From: Bacillota bacterium
GTDB taxonomy: Bacteria; Bacillota; Sulfobacillia; JAUYEG01
DNA length: 52,565 nt
Direction of reading: 5' to 3'
NCBI GenBank assembly: GCA_030691505.1
Contig: JAUYEG010000025.1
Coordinates: 1 to 52,565, forward strand
The first letter of the stretch is position 1, and each line of letters starts with the position of its first letter. Made by a program: the position numbers and the translations under genes. Of the stretch, positions 30,359-39,375 are shown piece by piece. A model generated the notes under the pieces. That model had not been told where the DNA came from, ran no database searches, and saw nothing but the letters and a program-made list of their open reading frames with translations.

Positions 30359-31624
30359 CTAACGGGGATGCCGATCGCCGCCGCCTACCGGCGGAACGGT
30401 CGCCGTCAGCCCAGCCGCTGCCGCGGCGGCCGCTGCCGCGGCAAGGACGGCACGAACCGGCACCTTCGCCCGCGAGGCAAGCCTGCGGCAATCCTCGTAC
30501 TCAGGCGAGACTGTGGACACCGCCCCGCCCAAACGACCGACCTTTACCTGTACCCCACCCCACGGGGTGGCTACGGTGTGGAACTCCCTGGACAGGACGT
30601 AGCGTTGCACTTGATGCATCCGTACACCCAATGTAGGCAGTTCGGCAAAAAGGATCCGCGCAGCGCTCTCGAGCTGATGCGCCGGAACAAGGCAGCTGAC
30701 CTGGACACCGGGCCGGCCCTTTTTCATCCCGCAGGGAGACCACCATGCATCGAGCGCGCCGCCGCAAAGAAGCCGCGCGACAGCCGCCCCAACGACCTGT
30801 CCCGGGGTGTCATCCACATTGGTCTCCACTACGAATACGGTTTCGGCGTCCCATCCGGGCACATCGTCACTGCCTCCGGTGAACGGGGACACCTCGCCCA
30901 CAACAGCGCGGACGATGTTCGCGCGGGGAGTATCGCGGCGCCCCGCACCGGCGCCGGTGGCCAGGATAGACATGGCCGGCCATTGCCCCGCCTGATGTCC
31001 GAGCGCGGTGAGAAGCGCAGCCCCCGTGGGCGTAACCATCTCATGCCGCACGCCCGGGTCGTAGACGCGCAATCCCTCCATCAGCTTGAGCGTCGCCGGT
31101 GCGGGGACCGGCAGTTCACCATGTGCCGAGCGTACCGTTCCGCCCCCGGTGGGCAGCGCCGAAAACAGGACCTCCTCGACCCCGAGGTCGGCGAGGCAGA
31201 GACACGTGCCGACCACGTCCCCGACAGCGTCGAGCGCACCCACCTCATGGAAGTGCACGCTCTCCGGCGTGACGCCGTGAACACCGGCCTCCGCCGCCGC
31301 CAGGCGCTCAAACACTGCCGTGGCGCGGGCGCGCACCTGTGAGTCCAGGACCGGCGCCGCAAGAAGCTGAAGGATCTCACTCAACCCGCGGTGGTGATGC
31401 CCGGCAGGGTGAGCCTCATCGGCCGCCTTTCCGTCACATAGCACATCCGCCTTGAGGGCGGCAAAACCGGCCCGGCGGACCCGTTCAACGCTCACGCTGA
31501 GGCCCAGGCCAAGCGCATCCAGCCCCGAGTTGAGACGATCCGTGTTTGCCCCGGCGTCAATGAGGGCGCCGAGGAGCATATCACCGCTGGCACCGCCCCA
31601 GCAGTCGAACAGCACGACGCGCAC
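30359..31624 (-). CDS. larC: Nickel insertion protein LarC (pyridinium-3,5-bisthiocarboxylate nickel insertase)
   Basis: LarC inserts nickel into the pincer cofactor of lactate racemase and related enzymes, using CTP. The 421-residue protein starts MRVVLFDCWGGASGDMLLGALIDAG and has HHHRGL, VHFHEVGALDAVGD and METNVDD-like VETNVDDTPGQ, then WSPCGMKKGRPG, which are conserved LarC patterns. It is in one frame here, whereas in Lactobacillus plantarum a programmed frameshift joins LarC1 and LarC2. The C-terminus has a run of nine alanines. It follows larB by two bases. LarA and LarE are not in the window. Confidence 0.94.
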   Translation of the reverse strand: MRVVLFDCWGGASGDMLLGALIDAGANTDRLNSGLDALGLGLSVSVERVRRAGFAALKADVLCDGKAADEAHPAGHHHRGLSEILQLLAAPVLDSQVRARATAVFERLAAAEAGVHGVTPESVHFHEVGALDAVGDVVGTCLCLADLGVEEVLFSALPTGGGTVRSAHGELPVPAPATLKLMEGLRVYDPGVRHEMVTPTGAALLTALGHQAGQWPAMSILATGAGAGRRDTPRANIVRAVVGEVSPFTGGSDDVPGWDAETVFVVETNVDDTPGQVVGAAVARLLCGGALDAWWSPCGMKKGRPGVQVSCLVPAHQLESAARILFAELPTLGVRMHQVQRYVLSREFHTVATPWGGVQVKVGRLGGAVSTVSPEYEDCRRLASRAKVPVRAVLAAAAAAAAAAGLTATVPPVGGGDRHPR

Positions 31625-31626
31625 GG

Positions 31627-32430
31627 TCAGTCCCCCTCCAGAGCCGTAGGGGCTCCGCCAGATGATGCGGAAAAAGCCTTCTTGGCGGTGCGCAGTATGG
31701 CGTCAGCCATCAGCGCCGCCCCGAACCCATTGTCAATGTTGACCACAGCCACGCCGCTCGCACAGCTATTGAGCATGGCAAGCAGGGCGGCGAGCCCCCC
31801 GAAACTCGAGCCGTAGCCGACGCTGGTCGGCACAGCGATTACCGGCTGGCCGCATAGGCCACCGATTACGCTTGGGAGCGCGCCATCCATGCCCGCCACG
31901 ACAATGAGCACGTCAGCCTGTTGTAGGCGGTCGAGGGACCCAAGCAACCGGTGCAGACCCGCCACACCGACATCGTACAGCCGGGCCACCTCGTGCCCGT
32001 ACGCAATTAGGGTGCCTGCAGCCTCCTCCGCGACGGGCAGATCGGAGGTTCCGGCGGCGACAACTAGGGGCCGTCCCATTCCAGGGACAGCCTCGGGCTT
32101 GCCTATGACGATAAGTCGGCCTGTCGGGTCGTACGAGGCGTCGGGGCAGAGCTTGACGACTTCGTCATACACATCAGCCGTTGCCCGGGTCGCCAACACC
32201 ACAGGGTTGACTGACCGCAGGCGCGATGCGATTCCGGCAACCTGCGCCGGCGTCTTGCCGGGGCAGTAGATGACCTCGGGCAGACCGCGGCGCAACGCCC
32301 GGTGGTGGTCCACGCGGGCGTAGCCCAAATCCTCGAACGGCAGGTTGCGCAACGACTCAATAGCCTCATCCACGGACTGCTGACCCTGACGGACAGCCTC
32401 GAGCAAACGGCGCAGGGCGTCCGGGTTCAC
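31627..32430 (-). CDS. larB: LarB, pyridinium-3,5-biscarboxylic acid mononucleotide synthase
   Basis: LarB carboxylates nicotinic acid adenine dinucleotide in the first step of nickel-pincer cofactor synthesis. The 267-residue protein has LRNLPFEDLGYARVDHHRALRRG (key part LGYARVDHHRALR), EVIYCPGKTPAQ, AAGTSDLPVAEEA, DVGVAGLHRLL, VAGMDGALPSVIGGL and VGYGSSFGG, all typical of the PurE-like LarB fold. I chose the GTG at 32430 because AGAGGTG lies four bases upstream and it gives the family start; an ATG at 32448 and a longer frame to 32526 are alternatives. It is operonic with larC. Confidence 0.93.
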   Translation of the reverse strand: MNPDALRRLLEAVRQGQQSVDEAIESLRNLPFEDLGYARVDHHRALRRGLPEVIYCPGKTPAQVAGIASRLRSVNPVVLATRATADVYDEVVKLCPDASYDPTGRLIVIGKPEAVPGMGRPLVVAAGTSDLPVAEEAAGTLIAYGHEVARLYDVGVAGLHRLLGSLDRLQQADVLIVVAGMDGALPSVIGGLCGQPVIAVPTSVGYGSSFGGLAALLAMLNSCASGVAVVNIDNGFGAALMADAILRTAKKAFSASSGGAPTALEGD

Positions 32431-32663
32431 GTGCCACCTCTTTTCCATCCTTGCCAAAGCCGGAGAACCGGCCTGGCCCGGGACGCAGCTTGGACACCAT
32501 CCACTCAACCTTATACCGCCTGCCATAGACGCGGGTCAATCGACGAGCCGCCCGCGACCGGCCGCGGACACCCAAAAACCGAAAATCGATTAAACAAAAC
32601 AAGAAAATGTGAAGTGTGCCATATTCGGAGAAGGGCTGTGGGTTGCGCAGGAAGAATCCCCAC
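32431..32663. other. Divergent intergenic region, larB / M23 peptidase
   Basis: This 230-base spacer should hold promoters for larBC (leftward) and the M23 gene (rightward). An A-rich stretch at 32570-32613 is the only low-GC part, but I could not find convincing -35/-10 pairs. A GTG-initiated frame from 32616 reads into the M23 gene but has no ribosome site. Confidence 0.4.
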
Positions 32664-33647
32664 ATGCCGGTAAGCATGGTGCTAGGTGGTGTGGCGGTGC
32701 CCCGACGTGGCCAGGAGCGGTTCACGGTCAAGCTGATCCCGCACTCAGCCGGGCCGGTGGCGGAGTGGAATACAAACAGCCGGACCATCCAGGCGTGCTG
32801 CGTTGTGCTCATTCTGGTCTTCCTGTCGCTCACGGTCTTCGCCGCGCGGTATGCCCAGATGGTCTCATACGTTCATGAGCTGCGCGATCTTCGGCTGCTG
32901 ACACAGCTTCAGGATGAGCAGCTGCGCGTTCTTGCCGAATCCACGACTCAGCTCCACACCAGGCTCACCGAGCTGGCCCGCCTTGACACCGAACTCCGGC
33001 AGATGCTACGTCTCGAGGCCCCGCTGCCCCCGGTTGACAAGCTGCTCGCCGCAAACCCGTCCTTTACGGTGGCCGGTGCGCCGGCTTCTGACGCCGGCAG
33101 CACGTACCTCCCGTCAACGATGGCCGTCGAAACCTCCCTTTCGGCCATGGCGGGATACCTCTCCGGCAGCCTGGATGTGCTGCGCGAGGAGATGGAGTAC
33201 AGGATCACCAGTCTTGACGGGCTGCGGGTCGCCGCCGCGGAGAAACTGGCCTACGATGCCGCTCGGCCCTCCATCTGGCCTACGCAGGGCCGCGTCACCT
33301 CGAGGTACGGTTACCGCATCGCCCCGTTCGGCGGCGCCCGGCAGATGCATCCGGCCATCGACATAGGCGCGCCGGTGGGTACACCGGTCGTGGCCACGGG
33401 GGACGGGCGTGTGGCTTTTACCGGCTGGCGCTCGGACCTCGGGAATACGGTGATGATCGACCACGGCTACGGGTTTGAAACGCTGTACGGGCACGTCTCC
33501 AAGCCCGCCGTGGCCGTCGGCGACCGGGTCAAGAAAGGCCAGGTCATCGCCTACGTTGGCAGCACCGGACGCAGCACCGGACCCCATCTTCACTATGAAG
33601 TCCACGTCCGCGGCGGTCACGTCAACCCGGCGCTCTACCTGAACTAA
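32664..33647 (+). CDS. Membrane-anchored M23 peptidase (LytM-type endopeptidase)
   Basis: A 327-residue protein with a basic N-terminal cytoplasmic segment, one transmembrane helix (about residues 42-62), a predicted coiled coil (VHELRDLRLLTQLQDEQL onward, to about 115) and a C-terminal M23 zinc peptidase domain. The active-site motifs are intact: HPAIDIG (HxxxD) and HLHYE (HxH). Such enzymes cleave peptidoglycan cross-bridges. The ATG at 32664 is preceded by AGGAAG. The bactofilin gene 51 bases downstream suggests a cell-shape module like LmdC/bactofilin in other bacteria; that link is inference. Confidence 0.9.
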   Translation: MPVSMVLGGVAVPRRGQERFTVKLIPHSAGPVAEWNTNSRTIQACCVVLILVFLSLTVFAARYAQMVSYVHELRDLRLLTQLQDEQLRVLAESTTQLHTRLTELARLDTELRQMLRLEAPLPPVDKLLAANPSFTVAGAPASDAGSTYLPSTMAVETSLSAMAGYLSGSLDVLREEMEYRITSLDGLRVAAAEKLAYDAARPSIWPTQGRVTSRYGYRIAPFGGARQMHPAIDIGAPVGTPVVATGDGRVAFTGWRSDLGNTVMIDHGYGFETLYGHVSKPAVAVGDRVKKGQVIAYVGSTGRSTGPHLHYEVHVRGGHVNPALYLN

Positions 33648-33698
33648 CTCTGAGGCAGGCCGGGCTCACGATCATTCCTCAGCAGGGAGGCGCAATCG

Positions 33699-34103
33699 TT
33701 GTTTTCAGCCCGCAAAGACGCACTACCCGGCCCCATAAGTGGGGATGGGCGGGTGGACACCATCATCGGCAAGGAGACGGAGGTCAAGGGGACCGTTACC
33801 TCGGCCGGCGTAATCCGTATCGACGGCAAGGTCGAGGGCGAGATCATTCATAAGGGCGACATCGCCGTTGGCGAGACCGGTCTGGTCACAGCCAACATCA
33901 AGGCCCGCAACGTCGCTGTCGGGGGCACGGTAAACGGTAATGTTGAGGCGGCCGGAAAGCTGGAACTGCTGCCCACGGCCCGCGTAGTCGGCGACGTCAA
34001 GGCGGGTTCGCTCGTGATCAGCGAGGGAGCGTACTTCAAAGGTCACAGCGATATGACGGGCCGCGAGGAGCGGCCCGCGAAGCCGCCCGGGGGAAAGAGC
34101 TAG
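33699..34103 (+). CDS. Bactofilin (polymer-forming cytoskeletal protein)
   Basis: A 134-residue protein with the bactofilin right-handed beta-helix: TIIGKETEVKGTV near residue 21 and repeated short strands (IRIDGKVEGEI, VTANIKARNVAVGGTVNGNV) ending in VISEGAYFKGHSDM. Bactofilins polymerise without nucleotide and scaffold wall enzymes or Par proteins. The TTG start at 33699 has AGGGAGG nine bases upstream. It is five bases before the lipid kinase gene and follows the M23 peptidase. Confidence 0.93.
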   Translation: MFSARKDALPGPISGDGRVDTIIGKETEVKGTVTSAGVIRIDGKVEGEIIHKGDIAVGETGLVTANIKARNVAVGGTVNGNVEAAGKLELLPTARVVGDVKAGSLVISEGAYFKGHSDMTGREERPAKPPGGKS

Positions 34104-34108
34104 CCGCC

Positions 34109-35071
34109 ATGTCCGCAGGCACCGACGGGGGATCTGCTGTTCAGATCCTGATCAACCCCATCGCGGGCGGGGGCCGGTCGCTGGGAGTTTGGCGGCGCAT
34201 TGCCCCCCTGGCCGCGGAGAGCCTGCCGGGCTTGCGGGCCATGCAAACCGAAGGGCCGGGCCATGCCACCCTGTTGGCCCGTGATGCTGTCGCCTCCGGG
34301 TGCAGGCGCCTTATCGTCGTCGGCGGTGACGGCACCATCCAGGAGGTCGTCGCGGGCATTCTCGGGACGGATACCGCCGTGGGAGTCGTGCCGGGGGGCA
34401 CGGGCAACGATTTCTCCCGTACGCACCGGATTCCCCGAGACCCCGAAGCTGCGCTGCGCCTGGCCCTGGCGGGGCCTATCAAGCGGATCGACGTTGGGAA
34501 AGTGAACGGCCATGTCTTCGTCAACGTGGCCGGCGTGGGCTTCGACGCCGAGGTGGCGGCATGGTGCAAACACCGAACGCGAATGGTCAGCGGGCCGGCG
34601 ATATACGTCGCGGGCATATTCCGCCATCTGTTTACGTACAGCCCCCAGGAGCTGACGTTCACTTTGGATAGCCGCTCGTTTCAGGAGCGGTGTCTGCTTC
34701 TCGCCGTCGGCAACGGCCGGTACTACGGCGGCGGGATGATGATGTGTCCGGGCGCCGAGGCCGATGATGGGCAGTTTGACGTGTGCGTCGGCGGCAACCT
34801 GGGCAAGCTTGAGACGCTCAGGCTGCTGCCTTTGGTCTTCTCAGGCCGGCACGTCGGGAGGCCCAAGGTGATTACCTACCGCGCCAAACACGTGACGGTG
34901 GCGAGCAGGGTTCCCATGGCGATACACGCAGACGGGGAGCCGGTCGGGATGCTGCCGGCGGAGTTTCAGATCGTCAGGAATGCACTGTCGGTGGCAGCCC
35001 CGCTGGAAGCGGCTGAGTCGCAGCCTGGAGAGGCCCCGGCGGACCGGGGACGGGCCAGAGCCGCCGGGTAG
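34109..35071 (+). CDS. Diacylglycerol kinase-family (YegS/BmrU-like) lipid kinase
   Basis: A 320-residue soluble lipid kinase. It shows the DAGK catalytic pattern INPIAGGGR near residue 15, VVGGDGTIQEVVAGIL, PGGTGNDFSRT and the later GVGFDAEVA, GNGRYYGGGMMMCPGA and HADGEP. These enzymes phosphorylate diacylglycerol, recycling it into phosphatidic acid; the exact substrate is not set by sequence. The C-terminal 25 residues are low complexity. It is five bases downstream of the bactofilin gene. Confidence 0.9.
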   Translation: MSAGTDGGSAVQILINPIAGGGRSLGVWRRIAPLAAESLPGLRAMQTEGPGHATLLARDAVASGCRRLIVVGGDGTIQEVVAGILGTDTAVGVVPGGTGNDFSRTHRIPRDPEAALRLALAGPIKRIDVGKVNGHVFVNVAGVGFDAEVAAWCKHRTRMVSGPAIYVAGIFRHLFTYSPQELTFTLDSRSFQERCLLLAVGNGRYYGGGMMMCPGAEADDGQFDVCVGGNLGKLETLRLLPLVFSGRHVGRPKVITYRAKHVTVASRVPMAIHADGEPVGMLPAEFQIVRNALSVAAPLEAAESQPGEAPADRGRARAAG

Positions 35072-35085
35072 GGGAGGCGCAGCAG

Positions 35086-35727
35086 TTGCCTTTCTCTGAT
35101 CGCGGCCAGGCCGGCCGGCTGCTTGCCCAGCGGCTGGCACGGCTTCATATGCCGGCTCCCGTGGTCTACGGCGTCGCACGTGGCGGGGTGGTCGTCGCCT
35201 ACGAGGTAGCCGCAGCGCTTAACTGCCCGTTGGATATCCTTGTCCCCCGGAAGCTCCCTTCACCCTTCAACGCGGAGGTCGCCATTGGGGCGATTGCTCA
35301 GGATGGTACTGTCCTGCTCGATCGCCGTGCCATTGAGGCATTTGACGTCGATGAGGCATACCTGGAGGCTGCCACGGAAGCGGCCAGAGCGGAGATCGAA
35401 CGCCGGCTACGGGTCTATCGCGGCGGTGAGGCAGGCGTACCGGTCGAGGGGAAAGACGCAATCGTCGTGGACGACGGGATCGCGACCGGGTTTACGCTTC
35501 AGACGGCCATCCGCGCGCTGCGCGGCCAATCGCCGGCGTCCATCGTTCTGGCTGTCCCCGTTGCCGCGGGCTCGAGTCTTGAGCGCCTGCGCCCGGAGGT
35601 CGATGAAGTCATTTGTCTTGAGACACCGGTCCCGTTTTACGCGGTTGGGCAGGCCTACGACGATTTCGCGCAGGTCAGTGATCGAACGGTAATCGAGCTG
35701 CTGCAAAAGAGCCGCCGCCGGAAGTAG
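35086..35727 (+). CDS. Phosphoribosyltransferase family protein (COG1926-like)
   Basis: A 213-residue protein with the PRTase PRPP-binding loop AIVVDDGIATGFTLQTAI near residue 127 and an N-terminal YGVARGGVVVAYEVA segment. The middle insertion (LLDRRAIEAFDVDEAYLEAATEAARAEIERR) is typical of the uncharacterised COG1926 type. The substrate is unknown, and it need not be a nucleobase. The start is TTG at 35086, 14 bases after the lipid kinase gene, with GGGGAGG upstream. Confidence 0.85.
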   Translation: MPFSDRGQAGRLLAQRLARLHMPAPVVYGVARGGVVVAYEVAAALNCPLDILVPRKLPSPFNAEVAIGAIAQDGTVLLDRRAIEAFDVDEAYLEAATEAARAEIERRLRVYRGGEAGVPVEGKDAIVVDDGIATGFTLQTAIRALRGQSPASIVLAVPVAAGSSLERLRPEVDEVICLETPVPFYAVGQAYDDFAQVSDRTVIELLQKSRRRK

Positions 35728-35754
35728 CGGCTGGCCGCGATGGCCGTCGTGCGC

Positions 35755-36462
35755 CTAGCGCTCAGAATCCGTCTGTATGGTTTCTCCGGGAACTTCGCCG
35801 GAGCCGGAGCAGGTCAAGGCCACCTCGCCGCAGGCAACCGCCTTCGCTGGGACCCGGGATCCTGCGCCCTGCGCGGCCCGCACGGCCCATGAATTCCAGA
35901 CGTCCGACTGGTGCGGAACTGCCTCCACAATCGCCTGGGCGATGACCCCCGCCATACGTACGACCAGCGACAGCCGCGTGTTCTGGAGCACGAAGTACTC
36001 CATGAACCCTGCGACGTTGACGACGCCCGTCAGAGACAACTGGCCGACCGGGGGCAGGCTCTTGTTCACCCCCGCGCCAGGCCGCACCGGTCCGTCGGCC
36101 AGACTGATCGACCCCACGTTCTCCGGGCTTCCGAGGCAAGCATCAACGGCCAAAACGACCGCTCCGGGATACGCCGACCCCACCCGAACCAGGGCCTCTC
36201 CAAGGTTTCCGGCGTGGACGGGCTCATCCAACGTGCCAAAGACGAGTTCGGGAGGGTACCCCCGGGCGAGGAGTTCGCACCCGGTCAATGGACCAAGCGC
36301 ATCACCGGTGGAGCGGTCGGTGCCGATGCAGACCACGACCAGAGGGCCCCGGCCGGTACGCGAAACCACATCCCGCAGAGCGGCGCTCAAACGGCGGCTC
36401 TCCGCGGGATCATGAGGCGCGCAACGCACGCGAAAGGGCTGAGCCTGGGCGGTCGTTTCCAC
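35755..36462 (-). CDS. yyaC: Spore protease YyaC family protein
   Basis: A 235-residue protein of the YyaC family, related in fold to the spore germination protease GPR. Conserved segments are CIGTDRSTGDALGPLTG, VFGTLDEPVHAGNL, VDACLGSPENVGSISLADGPVRPGAGVNKSLPPVG (key part GAGVNKSLPPVG) and TGVVNVAGFMEYFVLQNTRL. In B. subtilis yyaC also lies just beyond spo0J and is expressed in sporulation. It is on the opposite strand to its neighbours. A Ser/Gly-rich tail extends past the conserved core. No convincing ribosome site is seen before the GTG start. Confidence 0.88.
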   Translation of the reverse strand: METTAQAQPFRVRCAPHDPAESRRLSAALRDVVSRTGRGPLVVVCIGTDRSTGDALGPLTGCELLARGYPPELVFGTLDEPVHAGNLGEALVRVGSAYPGAVVLAVDACLGSPENVGSISLADGPVRPGAGVNKSLPPVGQLSLTGVVNVAGFMEYFVLQNTRLSLVVRMAGVIAQAIVEAVPHQSDVWNSWAVRAAQGAGSRVPAKAVACGEVALTCSGSGEVPGETIQTDSER

Positions 36463-36567
36463 ATGGCAAGTATATGGCCGCGCTGGAAGGCCTATGCCGA
36501 GCCGTCAAGGCCACCCTTTCCGACGCATAGAGAGAGCTGAGGGACGCGTTGACAGGGGAGGGCCAGA

Positions 36568-37635
36568 GTGTCGCTGGGCAAATGGCGCGATGCGCTTGAT
36601 GTCGCGGGCGCCGTCATTGGAGCGGTCATCGGCGCCGGCTTTGCATCAGGGCAGGAGATCGTCTCTTTCTTCGCGCCGCTGGGGGCGCGCGCGGGGCTGG
36701 GTTTGACGGCCGCCGGTATGGTGCTGGCGGTCGGAGGGTGCGCCGTTGTCAGGGCTGCGGCGTCTGACCGCCTCCCCGACTACGGCGCCCTCTTCAGAGC
36801 GTCGGCCGGTCCAGGGGCCGGCCGGGTGCTCGATGCGGTCGTGACAGCCTTTCTCTTCTTGACCGCGGGCGTCACCCTAGCCGGCGGTGCGGCCCTCCTC
36901 CACGATTGTTACCTCATTCCAGACGCCATCGGACTGGCGGCTACGGCAGTAGCCGCCACGCTACTGGTGCGACGCGGTCAGGCCAGTCTGTTCGCCGGAA
37001 CCGGCGTTCTCGCGCCCGTGCTGGTCCTGTTTCTACTCGTCATTGCAGTGCTGCCGGGGTGTCGCGCGCCAACGGTCCCCGGCCCGACCGCCCCCGGGGT
37101 GCTGTTCCAGGTTACGGCGGCGGCCCAGCGCGGGCCGGCGTCCGCTGTGGCCAGCGGGATGCTTTACGGAGCATACAACCTCGTCCTGGGCAGCGGCATT
37201 TTGGTGGCGGGGGCAAGGTACAGGGACAGCAGGGCAGCGCTGGCTGGAGCCGCGGCCGGGGGCGCGGTGCTGGGGACGCTGGCGGCGGCGGTGCTGCGCG
37301 GGTGCGTACGCGGCGGTCCCGAGGTGCTCGGGGCGCAAATCCCCGTCGCGGCGCTGGCTGCCCGATTGCCGGTCTTCGGGTTTCATCTCTTTGCGCTGAC
37401 CCTCGGCCTCGCTGTCGTGACGACCCTTGGGGCCGTGTCCACCTGCCTCGCGGAAAGATGCAGGCCCAGCGAGCGGTCCCGTCCGGGCGCCCCGGCGCCC
37501 GTTTTCGTGTGGCTGGCCGTTCCGGTAGCCACGCTGGGATTCGCCCGTCTGGTACGCACCGTCTACCCCGCGCTCGGCCTTCTGGGCCTGATATGGCTCG
37601 GATTGTGGGCTGCATCCGTCCCCAGGCAGGAATGA
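36568..37635 (+). CDS. YkvI-family membrane protein
   Basis: A 355-residue polytopic membrane protein with about ten hydrophobic segments. The N-terminal motif VIGAVIGAGFASGQEIVSFFAPLG is the hallmark of the YkvI family, which resembles LeuT-fold transporters; the substrate is unknown. A second conserved element is ASGMLYGAYNLVLGSGIL in the middle. Start is GTG at 36568 with GGGGAGGG upstream. Its stop overlaps the next ATG (ATGA at 37632-37635), so transport and the downstream propeller protein are translationally linked. Confidence 0.85.
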   Translation: MSLGKWRDALDVAGAVIGAVIGAGFASGQEIVSFFAPLGARAGLGLTAAGMVLAVGGCAVVRAAASDRLPDYGALFRASAGPGAGRVLDAVVTAFLFLTAGVTLAGGAALLHDCYLIPDAIGLAATAVAATLLVRRGQASLFAGTGVLAPVLVLFLLVIAVLPGCRAPTVPGPTAPGVLFQVTAAAQRGPASAVASGMLYGAYNLVLGSGILVAGARYRDSRAALAGAAAGGAVLGTLAAAVLRGCVRGGPEVLGAQIPVAALAARLPVFGFHLFALTLGLAVVTTLGAVSTCLAERCRPSERSRPGAPAPVFVWLAVPVATLGFARLVRTVYPALGLLGLIWLGLWAASVPRQE

Positions 37636-38900
37636 GCTGCGCACGCGCCAACACTCACGATGTGAGCATTCAGACCGAGCCATCCCGACCCCGCCGGAGC
37701 TACCGCGCCCGCCCCCTCCGCCTGATCGCCGCGTTGGCGGTGGTGGGGGCAGTTGTATGGGCCTTGGGCTGGGCACATGCGCGCCCATACGTTGCGGCCA
37801 GCTGGCCGGCACGCGACCCGCTGGGCGCCCGCGGCTGGGGCGGGCTATCACTGCAACAGGTCACGGAAGCATCGCTTGATGGACGGTGTCTCGCGGTCAA
37901 TGCCGCGCCGGGGGGGCCCGCCGCGGCCGTTTCGACGGGAGGAGGCAGCACATCCCTTACGCTGCTCTGGCCCGACGGCCGCCGGTCCGCGACCTCGCTG
38001 ACACTGCCCGGCGAACCCGCGCTGGCCGTGTTCGTGGCTGACTTGACACTTATGTTGTGGGTCCCCGACGCGGATAGGGCGGCCGGGGGGGTTTTGTCCG
38101 CCGTTTCCGTCTCCGCCGCGGGCCAGAGCAAGACGAAGATCGGCACCGCATGGCAGGCAAGAATTCCGAACGCGGTCTTTGGCCTGGTAGCGCTGGATAC
38201 CGCTGTGGCGGTGATAGCCGGCGGCCAGGAGGGCGTTCCGCACACCTGCCTTGTCGTCTCCGCCGGCTCCGGCAAGACGCTCTGGCAGGTGAGCCTGGCG
38301 GATGGGCTCTTTACATCGTGGGGCGGCGCCACGCCCGCGGGTGGGCTTGCCCTTGCCGGAGCTGAGTTTGATGGAACCGGTGTGAGTCCATTTGCGCGGC
38401 TCTATAGCGCGTCCGGCAAGCTGCTCTGTGACCTCCGTACTGAAGAAGGGCCGGCATATCTGGTACAACCGAGCCCTACAGGACGCTACGTGCTCGTTGT
38501 CACTTGGAGCCGGCTCCGTCTCGTCGACGGCGACGGCACAATCCTGTGGAGCGCCGCGTTCCCGGCGGTGCGGGTTGAGGGAGCTCTCGTGACAGCCGCC
38601 GGGCGGGTGGTGATCAGCACCGTCCGCAACACCCTGGCTTTGGACCAGAGCGGCCGGGTGCAGTCGCGCTGGAAAAACCCAGGGCTGTCCGCGACCGCCG
38701 TCGGGGCAGGGGGCGACACCATGGCCCTTGGCCTCATGGATGGGGTGGCGCTGCTAGACGGCGCCGGACGTCTCCGGGCGAGCCTGACCCTGACGGGTGT
38801 TTCCGGGGCGCTGGGGGTTGATGCGCAAGGGGCCTTCCTTTGCCGGACGGAAGGATCAACCCTTGCCCTGTTTGTGCTCATTGGCGGTTCGTCGCGTTGA
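37632..38900 (+). CDS. Membrane-anchored beta-propeller-like protein
   Basis: A 422-residue protein I do not recognise as a named family. After a basic N-terminus it has one transmembrane helix (about residues 31-49) and then an extracytoplasmic region of repeated short strands such as LTLLWPDGR, LYSASGKLLCDL, LRLVDGDGTILWSAAF and LALDQSGRVQSRW. These are typical of PQQ-like or WD-like beta-propellers. No catalytic motif is seen. It overlaps ykvI by four bases. A later GTG (VSIQTEP) could be the start. Confidence 0.65.
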   Translation: MSCARANTHDVSIQTEPSRPRRSYRARPLRLIAALAVVGAVVWALGWAHARPYVAASWPARDPLGARGWGGLSLQQVTEASLDGRCLAVNAAPGGPAAAVSTGGGSTSLTLLWPDGRRSATSLTLPGEPALAVFVADLTLMLWVPDADRAAGGVLSAVSVSAAGQSKTKIGTAWQARIPNAVFGLVALDTAVAVIAGGQEGVPHTCLVVSAGSGKTLWQVSLADGLFTSWGGATPAGGLALAGAEFDGTGVSPFARLYSASGKLLCDLRTEEGPAYLVQPSPTGRYVLVVTWSRLRLVDGDGTILWSAAFPAVRVEGALVTAAGRVVISTVRNTLALDQSGRVQSRWKNPGLSATAVGAGGDTMALGLMDGVALLDGAGRLRASLTLTGVSGALGVDAQGAFLCRTEGSTLALFVLIGGSSR

Positions 38901-39006
38901 CACTTGCCAGTCCCGGCACAGGCATCCGGCCGGATCAGGCGATGGCAGGAATCGTGGCCCGAATAGGCGAACGCCGACGCTACCAGGGGCACAGGAGAGG
39001 CGGCCA

Positions 39007-39363
39007 TTGAGTTCTCGCACGTTTGGCTATGGTCTGTCGATAGCATTCCTGTGTGTGTTTGTCTTTGTGGGCGATAATTGGCTGGCGCTCTGGTATCCGC
39101 AGGCGCAGCCGGCCGTGAGGCTGGCTGTGCTGCTTGTCCTAACCAAGGCGGCGGCCGACATCCTTGAGACGCCGGTTCGGGCCAGGCGGCCGACTGTGTA
39201 CTACGAAGATCTCGCCCGGGACTGGCTCCGTTTCGGCCTGCTTTCACTGGTTGCCGTGGGGCTGCATTTTGTGGCGCAACGGGCCGTCTCCGGCCCGGTG
39301 GCTGTCGCCCCGGTGGCGCTCGGGGTCTACGCCATTTCCTACCTTGTCCGACGCGCCTCGTAG
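39007..39363 (+). CDS. Small membrane protein of unknown function
   Basis: A 118-residue protein with about four hydrophobic segments (residues 5-22, 30-45, 72-90, 95-112). A polar loop (DILETPVRARRPTVYYEDLARDW) lies between the second and third. No family recognised. The TTG start at 39007 has GGAGAGG upstream. It lies 12 bases before cvpA and after a 106-base gap from the propeller gene, so it is part of the same membrane cluster. Confidence 0.65.
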   Translation: MSSRTFGYGLSIAFLCVFVFVGDNWLALWYPQAQPAVRLAVLLVLTKAAADILETPVRARRPTVYYEDLARDWLRFGLLSLVAVGLHFVAQRAVSGPVAVAPVALGVYAISYLVRRAS

Positions 39364-39375
39364 GGGGGCAGGCAG

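Noticed and set aside
32421-32436. Second parS-like site around GTTCACGTG
   Set aside because: Only about 11 of 16 bases match the parS palindrome, and it overlaps the larB start.
36460-36490. Sporulation sigma-F/G/E-like promoter (GCATA...CATATACT) before yyaC
   Set aside because: The -10-like box is only seven bases from the start codon and the spacing does not fit the known consensus.
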